Assembly: GCA_902623495.1 (NCBI GenBank)
Contig: CACNTW010000012.1
Span: 1-34,629 of the forward strand
Direction: 5' to 3'
DNA: 34,629 nt
From: an uncultured Pelagibacteraceae bacterium
GTDB lineage: Bacteria > Pseudomonadota > Alphaproteobacteria > Pelagibacterales > Pelagibacteraceae
Shown here in pieces: positions 1 to 8,084 of this stretch. Below the pieces are notes generated by a model. It searched no databases, had not been told where the DNA came from, and saw nothing but the letters and a program-made list of their open reading frames with translations. Position numbers and translations under genes: made by a program. Each line of letters opens with the position of its first letter. Within the stretch, counting starts at the first letter, position 1.

Positions 1-1
1 T

Positions 2-1627
2 GACAAAAAAAATAAACTTTTTGAATATAATAATTCATGGTTAAAAATATTCGATTTTAAGGCTTTCTATTTACCTTATTTTAATCATCCTGATCCAAGT
101 GTAAAAAGAAAGTCGGGTTTTTTAACACCATACTATTCAAGTTCTGAGTTATTCGGAACATCAATAAATATACCTTATTTTAAAGTTCTAGATGTTGATC
201 GAGATTTAACGTTTAATCCGAGATATTATGCGGATAAAAGTTTTTTACTTCAAAATGAATATAGACAAGCTTTAAGTAGTTCAAATATTTTAAGCGATTT
301 TAGTATAATGATTGGGAATGAAGGGACGAAATCACATCTTTTTTACAATCAGGTTGGAAGTTTTAATAGTAAAATTGATTATAATTTTAATATCCAAGAT
401 GTAAAAGGTGATAATTACCTAAAAAACCATAAACTTATTGAGACTTCTAACTTAATAACTGATGACAGTCTTTTACTTTCAAATTTTGATTTAAACTGGA
501 GTTTTGAGGAGTCAGAACTAAATACTTCTTTTAAAGTATTCGAAGATTTATCTAGAAACTACCATGATAGATATCAATATATATTTCCGGATTTCAGTTT
601 TAGAAAAAATATTGGAATTCCTGATCATTACAATGGATCCTTTAGTTTTAATTCCTATGGATACAATAAAAATTATGACACAAATATTAAAGAGAGTGTA
701 ATCACTAATGATTTTTTGTTTAAGTCAATTGACTTTATAAATAGACGTGGAATTGTATCTAATTACAATCTTCTTTTAAAAAATTCAAATAACTATTCAG
801 AAAATTCCTCGAATTTTGAAGAAAACGCTAATTACGATTTGTACGGTAAAGTAAAAATAGACTCTAGTTATCCGTTGAAAAAAAAATTAAAAAATCATAC
901 TCATTATTTAAAACCTATTGTCTCGTTACGATATAGCCCAAACGGAAATAGTGACCTTAGTTCGAAAGATGTAATGTTAAATTATAATAGTGTATTCGAT
1001 ATAAATAGAATTGGTTCATCTTATGAAGTTGAAGGAGGCGAATCTATTAGTTTTGGAATGGAATTTAAAAGAGATAATGATAAAGGAGATAACATTTTTG
1101 ACTTTAAATTAGCAAATGTATTTAAGTTTAAGGAAAATGAATTTCTGCCTACTAAATCTAAGTTGAATGAAAAAAGGTCAGATATTTTTGGTAACGCAAA
1201 GTTTAAATTGACAGATAATTTAAATTTAGGGTATTTTTTTTCATACGATAAAGATTTAAAATATTCAAATTTAGAACAACTAAACTTGGATTTTTCAGTA
1301 AATAATTTTTTCACAAATTTTTCATATTACACAGAAGACAATGACTTTGGTAATAAAGAAAATATAAAAAATTTCTCAAGCTTAAACTTTAATAATGAAA
1401 ATAAAATTAGTTTAGAGTTGGCTAAAGATTTAGAAAAAGATTATACTCAATATTATAAGTTAAATTATTCTTTTGAAACTGACTGTATTTCTTTAAATCT
1501 AAATTATAATAAAACTTTTTATAGTGATGGAAATTTAGAGCCAAATAAAAGTTTATCTTTTTTAATTAAGATAATTCCATTTACCGAATTAGGTGTAAAT
1601 AATATAGAAAAAGTAATGGGAAATTAG
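2..1627 (+). CDS. lptD: LPS-assembly outer-membrane protein LptD, C-terminal part (5' end outside window)
   Basis: The frame is open from the first bases of the window, so this is the last 541 or so residues of a longer gene; the ATG at 308 is internal. LptD is the outer-membrane barrel that inserts lipopolysaccharide with LptE. Seen here: the family signature near residues 30-45 (HPDPSVKRKSGFL), followed by a PYF segment and a D-x-D turn, then a long series of alternating polar/aromatic strands typical of a beta barrel, and a conserved-looking end with one Cys (TDCISLNLNY) and a final strand. The protein is rich in Asn, Lys and Ser, as expected from the AT-rich genome. surA follows after 3 bases, an order common in Alphaproteobacteria that groups outer-membrane biogenesis genes. 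Identity is confident; the periplasmic N-terminal domain lies outside the window. Confidence 0.9.
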   Translation, partial: DKKNKLFEYNNSWLKIFDFKAFYLPYFNHPDPSVKRKSGFLTPYYSSSELFGTSINIPYFKVLDVDRDLTFNPRYYADKSFLLQNEYRQALSSSNILSDFSIMIGNEGTKSHLFYNQVGSFNSKIDYNFNIQDVKGDNYLKNHKLIETSNLITDDSLLLSNFDLNWSFEESELNTSFKVFEDLSRNYHDRYQYIFPDFSFRKNIGIPDHYNGSFSFNSYGYNKNYDTNIKESVITNDFLFKSIDFINRRGIVSNYNLLLKNSNNYSENSSNFEENANYDLYGKVKIDSSYPLKKKLKNHTHYLKPIVSLRYSPNGNSDLSSKDVMLNYNSVFDINRIGSSYEVEGGESISFGMEFKRDNDKGDNIFDFKLANVFKFKENEFLPTKSKLNEKRSDIFGNAKFKLTDNLNLGYFFSYDKDLKYSNLEQLNLDFSVNNFFTNFSYYTEDNDFGNKENIKNFSSLNFNNENKISLELAKDLEKDYTQYYKLNYSFETDCISLNLNYNKTFYSDGNLEPNKSLSFLIKIIPFTELGVNNIEKVMGN

Positions 1628-1630
1628 TAG

Positions 1631-2554
1631 ATGACATTAAGGTTAATTTTATTTTTTTTCATTATAAATATCTCAACAAATTTTGTGAGTGCTAGTATAG
1701 AGATAAAATATAAAATAAATAATGATATTATTACAAATATAGATATTAATAATGAGAAGAATTATCTTTTATTTATCAGACCAAGTTTAAGAAGTTTGTC
1801 AAATAAAGAAATTATTAAAATATCTGAAAACTCTTTAATTAGAGAGATTATAAAAAAAAATGAATTGAATGAGGTTTTTGATATTAAAGCGGCAGATAAA
1901 TACATTAATGAAGTAAAAAAAAATTTATATCGATTTACAAATGTTAATAACGAGAATGATTTAAAAAAATTATTAAAAAGAAATAATATTGAATATCAAA
2001 ATGTAATTGAAAAGATGAAATATGAAAGTTTGTGGAATGAATTAATATTTAGAAAGTTTAATTCTTTAGTGAAATTAAACAAAAATAAACTTCGTTCAGA
2101 TTTAGAACTTAAAATAAAAAATAATAAAAAATATGAATATAACTTATCTGAATTACTTTTTGAGTTGAATAATAAAGAAAAAGTTTACAAAACTTACAAA
2201 AATATTATCGATTATGTTAAACTAAATAATTTTAAGTCTGCAGCATTTAAATACAGTATTGCAAATAGTTCTAAAAATGGTGGTGAAATTGGTTGGGTAA
2301 AAGAAACTCTATTGTCAAAAGATTTAATTGAGAAATTAAAGAAATTAAAAAAAAATGAGATTACTGAACCAATAAAATATCCAAATGGATATCTAATATT
2401 AAAAATCAACGATAAAAGAGAAATGAAACAAATTGTTAATTTAGATGAAGAATTAAAAGATTTAGTAAATTTTGAGAAAAACAAACAATTAAATCAATTT
2501 TCAATTTTATTTTATAAAAAATTAAAACAAAATTCAAAAATAAATGTCTATTAA
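1631..2554 (+). CDS. surA: SurA-like periplasmic chaperone / peptidyl-prolyl isomerase
   Basis: A 307-residue protein with a hydrophobic signal peptide (about residues 3-21, cleavage near VSAS). It has a SurA-type N-terminal helical region (about 25-150) and a single parvulin (PpiC) domain (about 165-265), recognisable from the pattern SELLFE, then a Ser-rich GGEIGWV turn, then the YPNGYLILKI strand. SurA escorts outer-membrane proteins, including LptD, across the periplasm, which fits its place directly after lptD. E. coli SurA has two parvulin domains and about 430 residues, so this is a short one-domain version. It starts 3 bases after the lptD stop, and its last 11 bases overlap pdxA. Family assignment is good; isomerase activity cannot be judged from sequence. 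Confidence 0.8.
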   Translation: MTLRLILFFFIINISTNFVSASIEIKYKINNDIITNIDINNEKNYLLFIRPSLRSLSNKEIIKISENSLIREIIKKNELNEVFDIKAADKYINEVKKNLYRFTNVNNENDLKKLLKRNNIEYQNVIEKMKYESLWNELIFRKFNSLVKLNKNKLRSDLELKIKNNKKYEYNLSELLFELNNKEKVYKTYKNIIDYVKLNNFKSAAFKYSIANSSKNGGEIGWVKETLLSKDLIEKLKKLKKNEITEPIKYPNGYLILKINDKREMKQIVNLDEELKDLVNFEKNKQLNQFSILFYKKLKQNSKINVY

Positions 2555-3500
2555 AAATATTATAATAGTAATGGGAGAACCATATAGCACTTTTTCAGAA
2601 ATTATAGGAAAACACTTCAAAAAATATAATAAATTTAAAAAAAAAATAATCATTATTGGAAATACAGATCTTTTAAATAAACAATTGAAAAAATTAGGAT
2701 ATTTCATCAACTTTAATCAAATTAAAAAAGTTCAGGATGCTAAAAATAACAGAATAAATATAATTAATGTTGAATTTAAATATAATAAAATTTTTTCAAA
2801 AATTTCTACTAATTCAAGTAATTACATTAATGAATGTTTTAATATAGCATTAAAAATTTTAAATAATAATAGAGATTATATTTTAATAAATGGACCTATC
2901 TCAAAAAAATCGTTTTTAAAAAAAAAATATTTAGGAATAACTGAATTTTTATCAAAAAAAACCAAATCAAAAAATGAAGTGATGTTAATATTTAATAAAA
3001 AATTATCTGTTTCTCCTATCACAACTCATATCCCAATTAAATATGTCGCAAAAAATATTTCTAAAAAGAAGATAATAAAAAACATATTAACAATAAATAA
3101 CTTCTTCAGAAAAACATTAAAAAAAAAAGCGAAGTTTGCCATCTTAGGTTTAAATCCTCATTGTGAAACAGTTGACAAATTTAGTGAAGAAGAAAAAGTG
3201 ATTAAACCTTCAATAAAATACCTTAGAAATCTTGGAATATATGTAAATGGTCCTTTTTCAGCTGATACTTTTTTTTTAAGAGAGAATATGAAAAATTATA
3301 ATATTGTCGTTGGATTGTATCATGATCAAGTATTGACACCAATCAAAACTCTTTTTAATTTTAATGCAATAAATATAACTTTAGGCCTACCTTTTTTAAG
3401 AATATCTCCTGACCATGGGCCTAATACAAATATGCTTGGGAAAAATAAATCGGATGCATCATCCTTAACTTACGCGATGCAATTTATAAAAAATATCTAA
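2544..3500 (+). CDS. pdxA: 4-hydroxythreonine-4-phosphate dehydrogenase PdxA
   Basis: A 318-residue protein matching PdxA, which oxidises 4-phosphohydroxythreonine in the deoxyxylulose-phosphate-dependent pathway to pyridoxal phosphate. Seen: NGPISK (116-121), the divalent-metal histidines expected from the family at H162 (TTHIPI), H206 (GLNPH) and H260 (LYHDQ), and the C-terminal SPDHGP motif (288-293). Odd points: the usual N-terminal GDPxGIGPE loop reads GEPYSTFSE (11-19), the usual G-H-T-E motif reads G-I-T-E (131-134), losing a histidine that contacts the substrate phosphate in E. coli PdxA, and the Gly-rich loop after NPH is replaced by CETVDKFSEEE. The start overlaps surA by 11 bases and rsmA follows after 7, so the genes are co-transcribed. 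It could be a divergent PdxA or a related dehydrogenase; the position next to rsmA favours PdxA. Confidence 0.82.
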   Translation: MSIKNIIIVMGEPYSTFSEIIGKHFKKYNKFKKKIIIIGNTDLLNKQLKKLGYFINFNQIKKVQDAKNNRINIINVEFKYNKIFSKISTNSSNYINECFNIALKILNNNRDYILINGPISKKSFLKKKYLGITEFLSKKTKSKNEVMLIFNKKLSVSPITTHIPIKYVAKNISKKKIIKNILTINNFFRKTLKKKAKFAILGLNPHCETVDKFSEEEKVIKPSIKYLRNLGIYVNGPFSADTFFLRENMKNYNIVVGLYHDQVLTPIKTLFNFNAINITLGLPFLRISPDHGPNTNMLGKNKSDASSLTYAMQFIKNI

Positions 3501-3507
3501 TAGTATA

Positions 3508-4290
3508 ATGGCAAAAAAGAGTTTAGGACAAAACTTTCTAAAAAATGAAAATATTTTATCTAATATAGTTGATAGTGGCAATCTAATAAAAGAAGATATT
3601 ATTTTGGAAATAGGCCCTGGAACAGGGAACCTAACAAAAAAATTAATTGAAAAAGAGCCTAACAAAATTTTAGTAGTTGAAAAAGATAAAGAGTTATCAG
3701 AATTACTGAAAAAAAAATTCGGTAAAAAAATTGAGGTTATAAATAAAGATATTCTTGATTGTTATAATGATTTTAAATTTGAAAGACCAATAAAAGTTTT
3801 TGGAAACCTACCATATAATATATCTACTAAAATATTGGTATCATTTATTAAAATGGAAGATTTAAACAAATTTTTTGATAAATTTATTTTTGTTTTTCAA
3901 AAAGAAGTTGCGGATAGAATTTTAGCATCAGAAAATACAAAAAATTATGGAAGATTATCAATCATATCTTCTTGGAAATTGAATATTTCAAAAATAAATG
4001 ACATTGACCCAAAATATTTTTACCCAATCCCAAAAGTTTGGAGTACACTAATTACTTTAAAACCTAAATCAAAATTTGAAAAAATAAATGAAATAAAAAA
4101 TCTTGAACATGTTACTAATATTTTTTTTAATCAAAGAAGAAAAAAAATAAAAAAACCAATGAAACAGTTATTTACGAATTTTAATTCTATATCACAAAAT
4201 TTAAAATTAAATTTAGATTTAAGGCCACAAAATATTTCAATGGAGGATTATTTTAAAATTTGTAAAGTTTATGAAAAATTAAATCATTAA
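3508..4290 (+). CDS. rsmA: 16S rRNA (adenine1518-N6/adenine1519-N6)-dimethyltransferase
   Basis: A 260-residue KsgA/RsmA, the enzyme that dimethylates two adjacent adenines in the 3' hairpin of 16S rRNA late in 30S assembly, using S-adenosylmethionine. Seen: the N-terminal KKSLGQNFL motif (3-11) that defines the family, the SAM-binding EIGPGTG loop (34-40), the acidic ribose-binding E58, the catalytic-loop motif NLPYNIS (100-106) and the C-terminal helical region with FNQRRK. The gene is the last in the + strand lptD-surA-pdxA-rsmA block. Its last 12 bases overlap the end of gmk, which is read from the other strand, so there is no space for an ordinary bidirectional terminator between them. 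Very confident. Confidence 0.95.
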   Translation: MAKKSLGQNFLKNENILSNIVDSGNLIKEDIILEIGPGTGNLTKKLIEKEPNKILVVEKDKELSELLKKKFGKKIEVINKDILDCYNDFKFERPIKVFGNLPYNISTKILVSFIKMEDLNKFFDKFIFVFQKEVADRILASENTKNYGRLSIISSWKLNISKINDIDPKYFYPIPKVWSTLITLKPKSKFEKINEIKNLEHVTNIFFNQRRKKIKKPMKQLFTNFNSISQNLKLNLDLRPQNISMEDYFKICKVYEKLNH

Positions 4291-4902
4291 ACTTTTTACA
4301 TGTTTATTAATAAAATTTCGGTCAAATGAAATTTTTTTATTATTTTTAATTATACTCATAATTTTTTTATAACATGTCTTTAGGTTGTCATTGATTACTA
4401 CAAAATCATACTCTTTCCAACGCGATAAATCTTTTTTAAATTCCTTCATTCGTTTTTTAACAGTCTTTAAATTTTTTTTTTCTCTTTTGTTTAGTCTTCT
4501 TAGTAATTCTTTTTTCGATGGCGGCAATATATATATTGTTAGCAATTTATATTTTAATTTTTTATTTCTAATTTGTCTTGTTCCTTGCCAATCAATATCA
4601 AATATTACGTTTTTTCCTTCCTTAAGTTTTTTAGTAACAAGTTTTTTTGATGAACCATAATAGTTATCAAAAACCTTAGCATGCTCTAAAAATTCATTTT
4701 TTTTTATAAGTTTTTTGAATGAATTTTTTGATATAAAATAGTAATCTTTTCCATTCTTTTCATTTGGTCTAGGAAGTCTTGTGGTATGAGAAATAGAAAC
4801 TGAATAGCTCTTATTTTTAGAAATTTTTTTTACAAGAGTTGTTTTCCCAGCACCTGATGGTGATGACAGAATAAACAATCCACCTTTTTTGAAGCTGGAC
4901 AT
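4279..4902 (-). CDS. gmk: Guanylate kinase
   Basis: A 207-residue guanylate kinase, which phosphorylates GMP to GDP with ATP. Seen: the P-loop SSPSGAGKTTL (13-23), the GMP-binding region with SHTTRLPRPNEKNGKDYYF-type residues (about 38-56), IDWQG (around 103-107) and the lid with Arg-rich RRLNKREKKN (about 135-145). Length is normal. The start lies 12 bases after the acpP stop on the same strand, so it is probably translated from the fabD-fabG-acpP message. In many Alphaproteobacteria fabF, mltG and a yicC-type gene lie between acpP and gmk; all are absent here. The 3' end overlaps rsmA by 12 bases. Confidence 0.95.
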   Translation of the reverse strand: MSSFKKGGLFILSSPSGAGKTTLVKKISKNKSYSVSISHTTRLPRPNEKNGKDYYFISKNSFKKLIKKNEFLEHAKVFDNYYGSSKKLVTKKLKEGKNVIFDIDWQGTRQIRNKKLKYKLLTIYILPPSKKELLRRLNKREKKNLKTVKKRMKEFKKDLSRWKEYDFVVINDNLKTCYKKIMSIIKNNKKISFDRNFINKHVKSLMI

Positions 4903-4914
4903 GTGTTTTAAAAA

Positions 4915-5154
4915 CTAGTTGGCTTTATTTTCAATAAATTTTACTGCATCACCTACAGTAAGAATTTTTTCTGCATCACTATCTGAAATTTCAGAACCAA
5001 ATTCTTCCTCAAAAGCCATTACTAACTCAACTGTATCTAAACTATCAGCACCCAAATCATCTATGAAACTTGATTCTTCTGTTACTTTAGCCTCATCTAT
5101 TCCTAAGTGGTCTGCAACAATTTTTTTTACTTTACTTGAAATATCTTCTGACAT
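4915..5154 (-). CDS. acpP: Acyl carrier protein
   Basis: A 79-residue acidic protein, the carrier of growing fatty-acyl chains. The phosphopantetheine attachment serine is S38 in the GADSLD motif (35-40), followed by the conserved acidic helix [12 protein letters not shown]. It is far more acidic and less Lys/Asn-rich than its neighbours, as expected for ACP. An AAGG ribosome-binding site sits 5 bases before the ATG, and a good promoter lies in the 47-base gap after fabG, so acpP can be made in excess over fabD and fabG. This is normal for the most abundant protein of the pathway. Confidence 0.97.
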   Translation of the reverse strand: MSEDISSKVKKIVADHLGIDEAKVTEESSFIDDLGADSLDTVELVMAFEEEFGSEISDSDAEKILTVGDAVKFIENKAN

Positions 5155-5177
5155 TTTTTCCTTATTAGTTAAAATTC

Positions 5178-5205
5178 TTAATAGATATTTATATTATTTT
5201 GTCAA
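5178..5205 (-). promoter_or_regulatory. Promoter of acpP inside the fabD-fabG-acpP operon
   Basis: Read on the minus strand, a perfect -35 box TTGACA (5205-5200) is followed by a 16-base spacer and TATTAA (5183-5178) as -10. The TGA inside TTGACA is the stop codon of fabG. The expected start of transcription is near 5170, giving a short leader that carries the AAGG ribosome-binding site at 5163-5160. Box match and position make this one of the more convincing promoters in the window, but such matches occur by chance in AT-rich DNA. Confidence 0.6.
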
Positions 5206-5939
5206 CTAAAATACATGCCACCATTAACATGAATTGTTTCTCCTGTAATATACTCAGATAAATTAGAGCTTAGAAAAATTACTGCGTTTGCTACATCCTC
5301 TGGTTCACCAAATCTATCGAGAGATATTTTACTCTCTAATATCTGTTTGAAATTTTCACTTATTTTATCTGTCATCTCTGATTTTATAAAACCAGGCGAA
5401 ATACAATTTATCTTGATATTTTTTTTTCCGTATTCTAATGCTAGACTCTTCGACATACCTATTAAACCAGATTTTGATGCTGCGTAATTAGCCTGACCTA
5501 TATTTCCAGTATGTCCTACTACTGAAGTTATATTAATTATTTTACCTTTTTTATTTTTTATCATCTTTTTTATAACATTTTTACTAAGCAAAAATGTTGA
5601 TGTCAGATTTAAATTTAAAACATCACTCCATTCATTATCCTTCATTCTAATAGTTAAATTATCTCTAGTTATTCCAGCATTATTTATTAAGACATCAATT
5701 TTGTTTTCAAATATATCATTGCAATCATTTATGAAATTTTCAATAGAGTCATGTTTGGAAATATCAAATTTTTTAGTAATAACACTTTCAAATTTTTTTT
5801 TTATATTTTCTAACTTCTCTTCATTTGTTCCTGTTGCTATTACTTTTGCATTGCAATTGTATAATTTATCCAATATTGCACTACCAATCCCACCAGTTGC
5901 GCCGGTTAAAATAATATTTAAATTTTCTAAACTAATCAT
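5202..5939 (-). CDS. fabG: 3-oxoacyl-[acyl-carrier-protein] reductase
   Basis: A 245-residue short-chain dehydrogenase of the FabG type, reducing 3-ketoacyl-ACP with NADPH in the first reductive step of each elongation cycle. Seen: the cofactor loop TGATGGIG (12-19), NNAG (86-89), catalytic S139, Y152 and K156 (YAASK), the PGFIKSEMT segment and the C-terminal GETIHVNGGMYF, which is typical of FabG rather than of general SDRs. The start overlaps the end of fabD by 8 bases, so translation is probably coupled. acpP follows after 47 bases. The setting in fabD-fabG-acpP confirms the role. Confidence 0.95.
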   Translation of the reverse strand: MISLENLNIILTGATGGIGSAILDKLYNCNAKVIATGTNEEKLENIKKKFESVITKKFDISKHDSIENFINDCNDIFENKIDVLINNAGITRDNLTIRMKDNEWSDVLNLNLTSTFLLSKNVIKKMIKNKKGKIINITSVVGHTGNIGQANYAASKSGLIGMSKSLALEYGKKNIKINCISPGFIKSEMTDKISENFKQILESKISLDRFGEPEDVANAVIFLSSNLSEYITGETIHVNGGMYFS

Positions 5940-6861
5940 TTGTCAAAAGTTTTAGATCTTCTAATTTATTTACCTGATTTAATTTTATATTTCTATCAAT
6001 TCTTTTTATTAATCCAGACAAGACTTTTCCGGGACCGATTTCTATGAAGTTATTAACACCTAATTTAATCATATTGTTAATGCTTTCCCTCCATTTCACT
6101 GGATTTTCTATTTGATCAATAAGAAGATTTTTAATTTTATTAGAGTTATTCTCTGGCATAGCTGTCACATTTGAAATAATATCAATTGTTGGATTTTTAA
6201 ACTCTGTATCAATTATTTTCTGTTTCATTTCTTGGGTTGCTTTTTTCATTAATGGACAATGAAAAGGAGCACTTACTTGAAGCTTAACATGTTTCATATT
6301 TTGTTTCTTTAACTCTTTTTCAAGTTTATCCAAAGAATTTGTTGTGCCACTAACTACAATTTGACCCACAGAATTATCATTTGCAATATAACATTTAAAT
6401 TTGTCTTTATTTTCTAATAAAAGTTTATTAATTGAGTCTATTTCAACTCCTAAAATTGCAAGCATACCACCCTCCCCAACAGGAACAGCATCCTGCATAG
6501 CTTGACCTCTATATTTTAATAATTTAATAGTTTGATCAAAATTTATTGAGTCAGCGCAGCACAACGCAGAGTATTCTCCCAGAGAATGTCCAGCATGAAA
6601 TTTAGCATTTTTAATTTTAAATTTAGTCTCATTCATTATTACTTTATATATTGAGTAGCTAGCTAAAAATATTGCAGGTTGAGTATTTTCTGTTTGATCC
6701 AAGTCTGCTTTAGGGCCTTCTAAAATAATTTTACTCAAGCTTTTCTTTAAAATTTCATCTGCTGAAAAAAAAAAATCTTTAACGTAATTAAAATTATTAT
6801 AAAATTCTTTGGCCATTCCTATAATTTGAGATCCTTGACCTGGGAAAATTACTGAAAACAT
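5932..6861 (-). CDS. fabD: Malonyl-CoA-acyl carrier protein transacylase
   Basis: A 309-residue FabD, which moves malonyl from CoA to ACP to supply the extender unit. Seen: the N-terminal FPGQGSQ (6-12), QPAIF (61-65), the nucleophile motif GHSLGEYSAL with S93 (91-100), VSAPFHCPLM carrying the catalytic His (about 197-206), and the C-terminal IEIGPGKVLSGL. First gene of the minus-strand operon fabD-fabG-acpP-gmk. It is divergent from rpsF with 80 bases between the two start codons. Length and motifs are canonical. Confidence 0.96.
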   Translation of the reverse strand: MFSVIFPGQGSQIIGMAKEFYNNFNYVKDFFFSADEILKKSLSKIILEGPKADLDQTENTQPAIFLASYSIYKVIMNETKFKIKNAKFHAGHSLGEYSALCCADSINFDQTIKLLKYRGQAMQDAVPVGEGGMLAILGVEIDSINKLLLENKDKFKCYIANDNSVGQIVVSGTTNSLDKLEKELKKQNMKHVKLQVSAPFHCPLMKKATQEMKQKIIDTEFKNPTIDIISNVTAMPENNSNKIKNLLIDQIENPVKWRESINNMIKLGVNNFIEIGPGKVLSGLIKRIDRNIKLNQVNKLEDLKLLTND

Positions 6862-6908
6862 AGAAATCTTTATAAATTATACGTTTTTTTATATTGTAAT
6901 TAAAAACT

Positions 6909-6914
6909 TATAAT
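6909..6914 (+). promoter_or_regulatory. Likely -10 box for the rpsF-rpsR-rplI operon
   Basis: A perfect TATAAT lies 27 bases before the rpsF start codon in the 80-base fabD/rpsF divergent gap. No convincing -35 is seen at 16-18 bases upstream (that stretch is T-rich). Transcription starting about 7 bases downstream would give a leader of about 20 bases. The position is right for the ribosomal-protein operon, but the call rests on one box. Confidence 0.45.
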
Positions 6915-6941
6915 AGTATATCCTCACTTTTTCTAGAAAAT

Positions 6942-7283
6942 ATGAACTTTTACGAACATACATTAATAGCAAGACAAGACACTTCTCCAGGTCAAATTAA
7001 ACAAATACAAGAGAAATATACCAAAATAATAGAGAGCAATGAGGGAAATATTATTAAATTTGAAAGTTGGGGATTAATGCATCTTTCTTATTTGATTAAG
7101 AAAAATAAAAAAGGAAATTATTTGCACTTTAAAATTGAAGGCAAAGGAAAGACAATCAAAGAATTAGAAAAAAATGAAAAAATTGACAAAAATTTATTAA
7201 GATTTTTGACAGTTAAAGTAAAAAAACTAGATTTGGACACTGATTATTTTAAAAAAACAGATGAAAGTCAAAAAAACAGTTAG
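6942..7283 (+). CDS. rpsF: 30S ribosomal protein bS6
   Basis: A 113-residue bS6, which binds with bS18 to the central domain of 16S rRNA. Seen: the N-terminal YEHTLIARQD strand, the central ESWGLMHLSYLIKKNKKGNYLHF region matching the family's WGxRxLAYxIxKxxxGxY pattern, and LLRFLTVKV near the end. bS18 follows after 3 bases and bL9 after that, the near-universal order in Alphaproteobacteria. Length is normal. Confidence 0.95.
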   Translation: MNFYEHTLIARQDTSPGQIKQIQEKYTKIIESNEGNIIKFESWGLMHLSYLIKKNKKGNYLHFKIEGKGKTIKELEKNEKIDKNLLRFLTVKVKKLDLDTDYFKKTDESQKNS

Positions 7284-7286
7284 AAT

Positions 7287-7556
7287 ATGAAAAAAAGAAA
7301 TCTAAAGAAAAAAAGTTCACAAAATAACTTCTCAAAATTGAGCGTGTTTCAGAATCAGAAATATAAATTTAAAAAAAAATGCCCATTATCTGGAAAGGGT
7401 GCTCCCAAAATTGATTATAAAAATATTAAACTATTAAAAAGATATATATCTGAAAATGGTAAGATATTACCATCGAGAATAACTTCTGTTAGTCAAAAAA
7501 AACAGAGAGACCTTTCTTTATCAATTAAAAGAGCAAGAAATTTAGCCCTATTATAA
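7287..7556 (+). CDS. rpsR: 30S ribosomal protein bS18
   Basis: An 89-residue basic protein. The C-terminal two thirds carry the bS18 core: [32 protein letters not shown] segment (about 45-70) and the closing [19 protein letters not shown]. The N-terminal extension is Lys/Asn-rich and of low complexity. It lies 3 bases after rpsF and 2 bases before rplI, so the three genes form one translation-coupled unit. bS6 and bS18 assemble as a heterodimer, which explains their coupling. Confidence 0.95.
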   Translation: MKKRNLKKKSSQNNFSKLSVFQNQKYKFKKKCPLSGKGAPKIDYKNIKLLKRYISENGKILPSRITSVSQKKQRDLSLSIKRARNLALL

Positions 7557-7558
7557 TT

Positions 7559-8017
7559 ATGAAAGTTATACTTCTTGAAAATGTAAGAAAAGTTGGATCT
7601 ATAGGTGACATTATTGATGTAAAACGTGGATTTGCAAGGAACTTTTTAATTGCACAAAAAAAAGCATTGTTTGCTTCTAAAGAGAATATTAAAGAAGTAG
7701 ATAAAATAAAATCAGAGTTAAGTAAAAAAGACCATGAGAAAAAAAATATGGCAAAAGATATCGATAATAAATTACAAAATAAAGAATTTGTTATAAAAAA
7801 ACTTGTTACTGAAAATAAAGAGTTATATGGCTCTGTTAAACCAACTGAAATTTCGAAATTATTAAATAATTTTGAAGGTATAGATATTAATCCATCGATG
7901 ATACAACCTACCAAAGAAATTAAATCATTAGGAACATTTAGTGTGAATTTAAATCTTCACTCTGAAGTTCAGACTTTAATAAAAATTAAAGTAGAATCAC
8001 AAGAAGAAACACAATAA
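7559..8017 (+). CDS. rplI: 50S ribosomal protein bL9
   Basis: A 152-residue bL9. The N-terminal rRNA-binding domain shows the family signature (VILLENVRKVGSIGDIIDVK, residues 3-22) and GFARNFLIA (24-32). A long Lys/Glu-rich connecting helix (about 40-75) follows, then the C-terminal domain with ELYGSVKPTEI and SLGTFSVNLNLH. It ends the rpsF-rpsR-rplI unit; a 67-base gap with its own possible promoter separates it from dnaB. Length and domain order are canonical. Confidence 0.95.
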   Translation: MKVILLENVRKVGSIGDIIDVKRGFARNFLIAQKKALFASKENIKEVDKIKSELSKKDHEKKNMAKDIDNKLQNKEFVIKKLVTENKELYGSVKPTEISKLLNNFEGIDINPSMIQPTKEIKSLGTFSVNLNLHSEVQTLIKIKVESQEETQ

Positions 8018-8050
8018 TTATACAGCCTTTTCCCCAAGCTATAATATAGT

Positions 8051-8079
8051 TTGTTATTTTAATACGAAATAATTATCAT
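8051..8079 (+). promoter_or_regulatory. Possible promoter directly before dnaB
   Basis: TTGTTA (8051-8056), a 17-base spacer and TATCAT (8074-8079) make a fair sigma-70-type promoter. The dnaB ATG is at 8085, only 5 bases after the -10, so a transcript started here would begin at or next to the start codon and be leaderless. There is no visible Shine-Dalgarno before this ATG, which agrees with that reading. In AT-rich DNA the match may be chance. Confidence 0.35.
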
Positions 8080-8084
8080 AATTT

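Noticed and set aside
308..310. ATG at 308 as the start of the first gene
   Set aside because: The frame is open to the window edge and upstream codons carry the LptD signature HPDP...KRKSG, so this Met is internal.
7525..7914. A 129-codon minus-strand frame across the rpsR/rplI junction
   Set aside because: Antisense to two canonical ribosomal protein genes; no family match.
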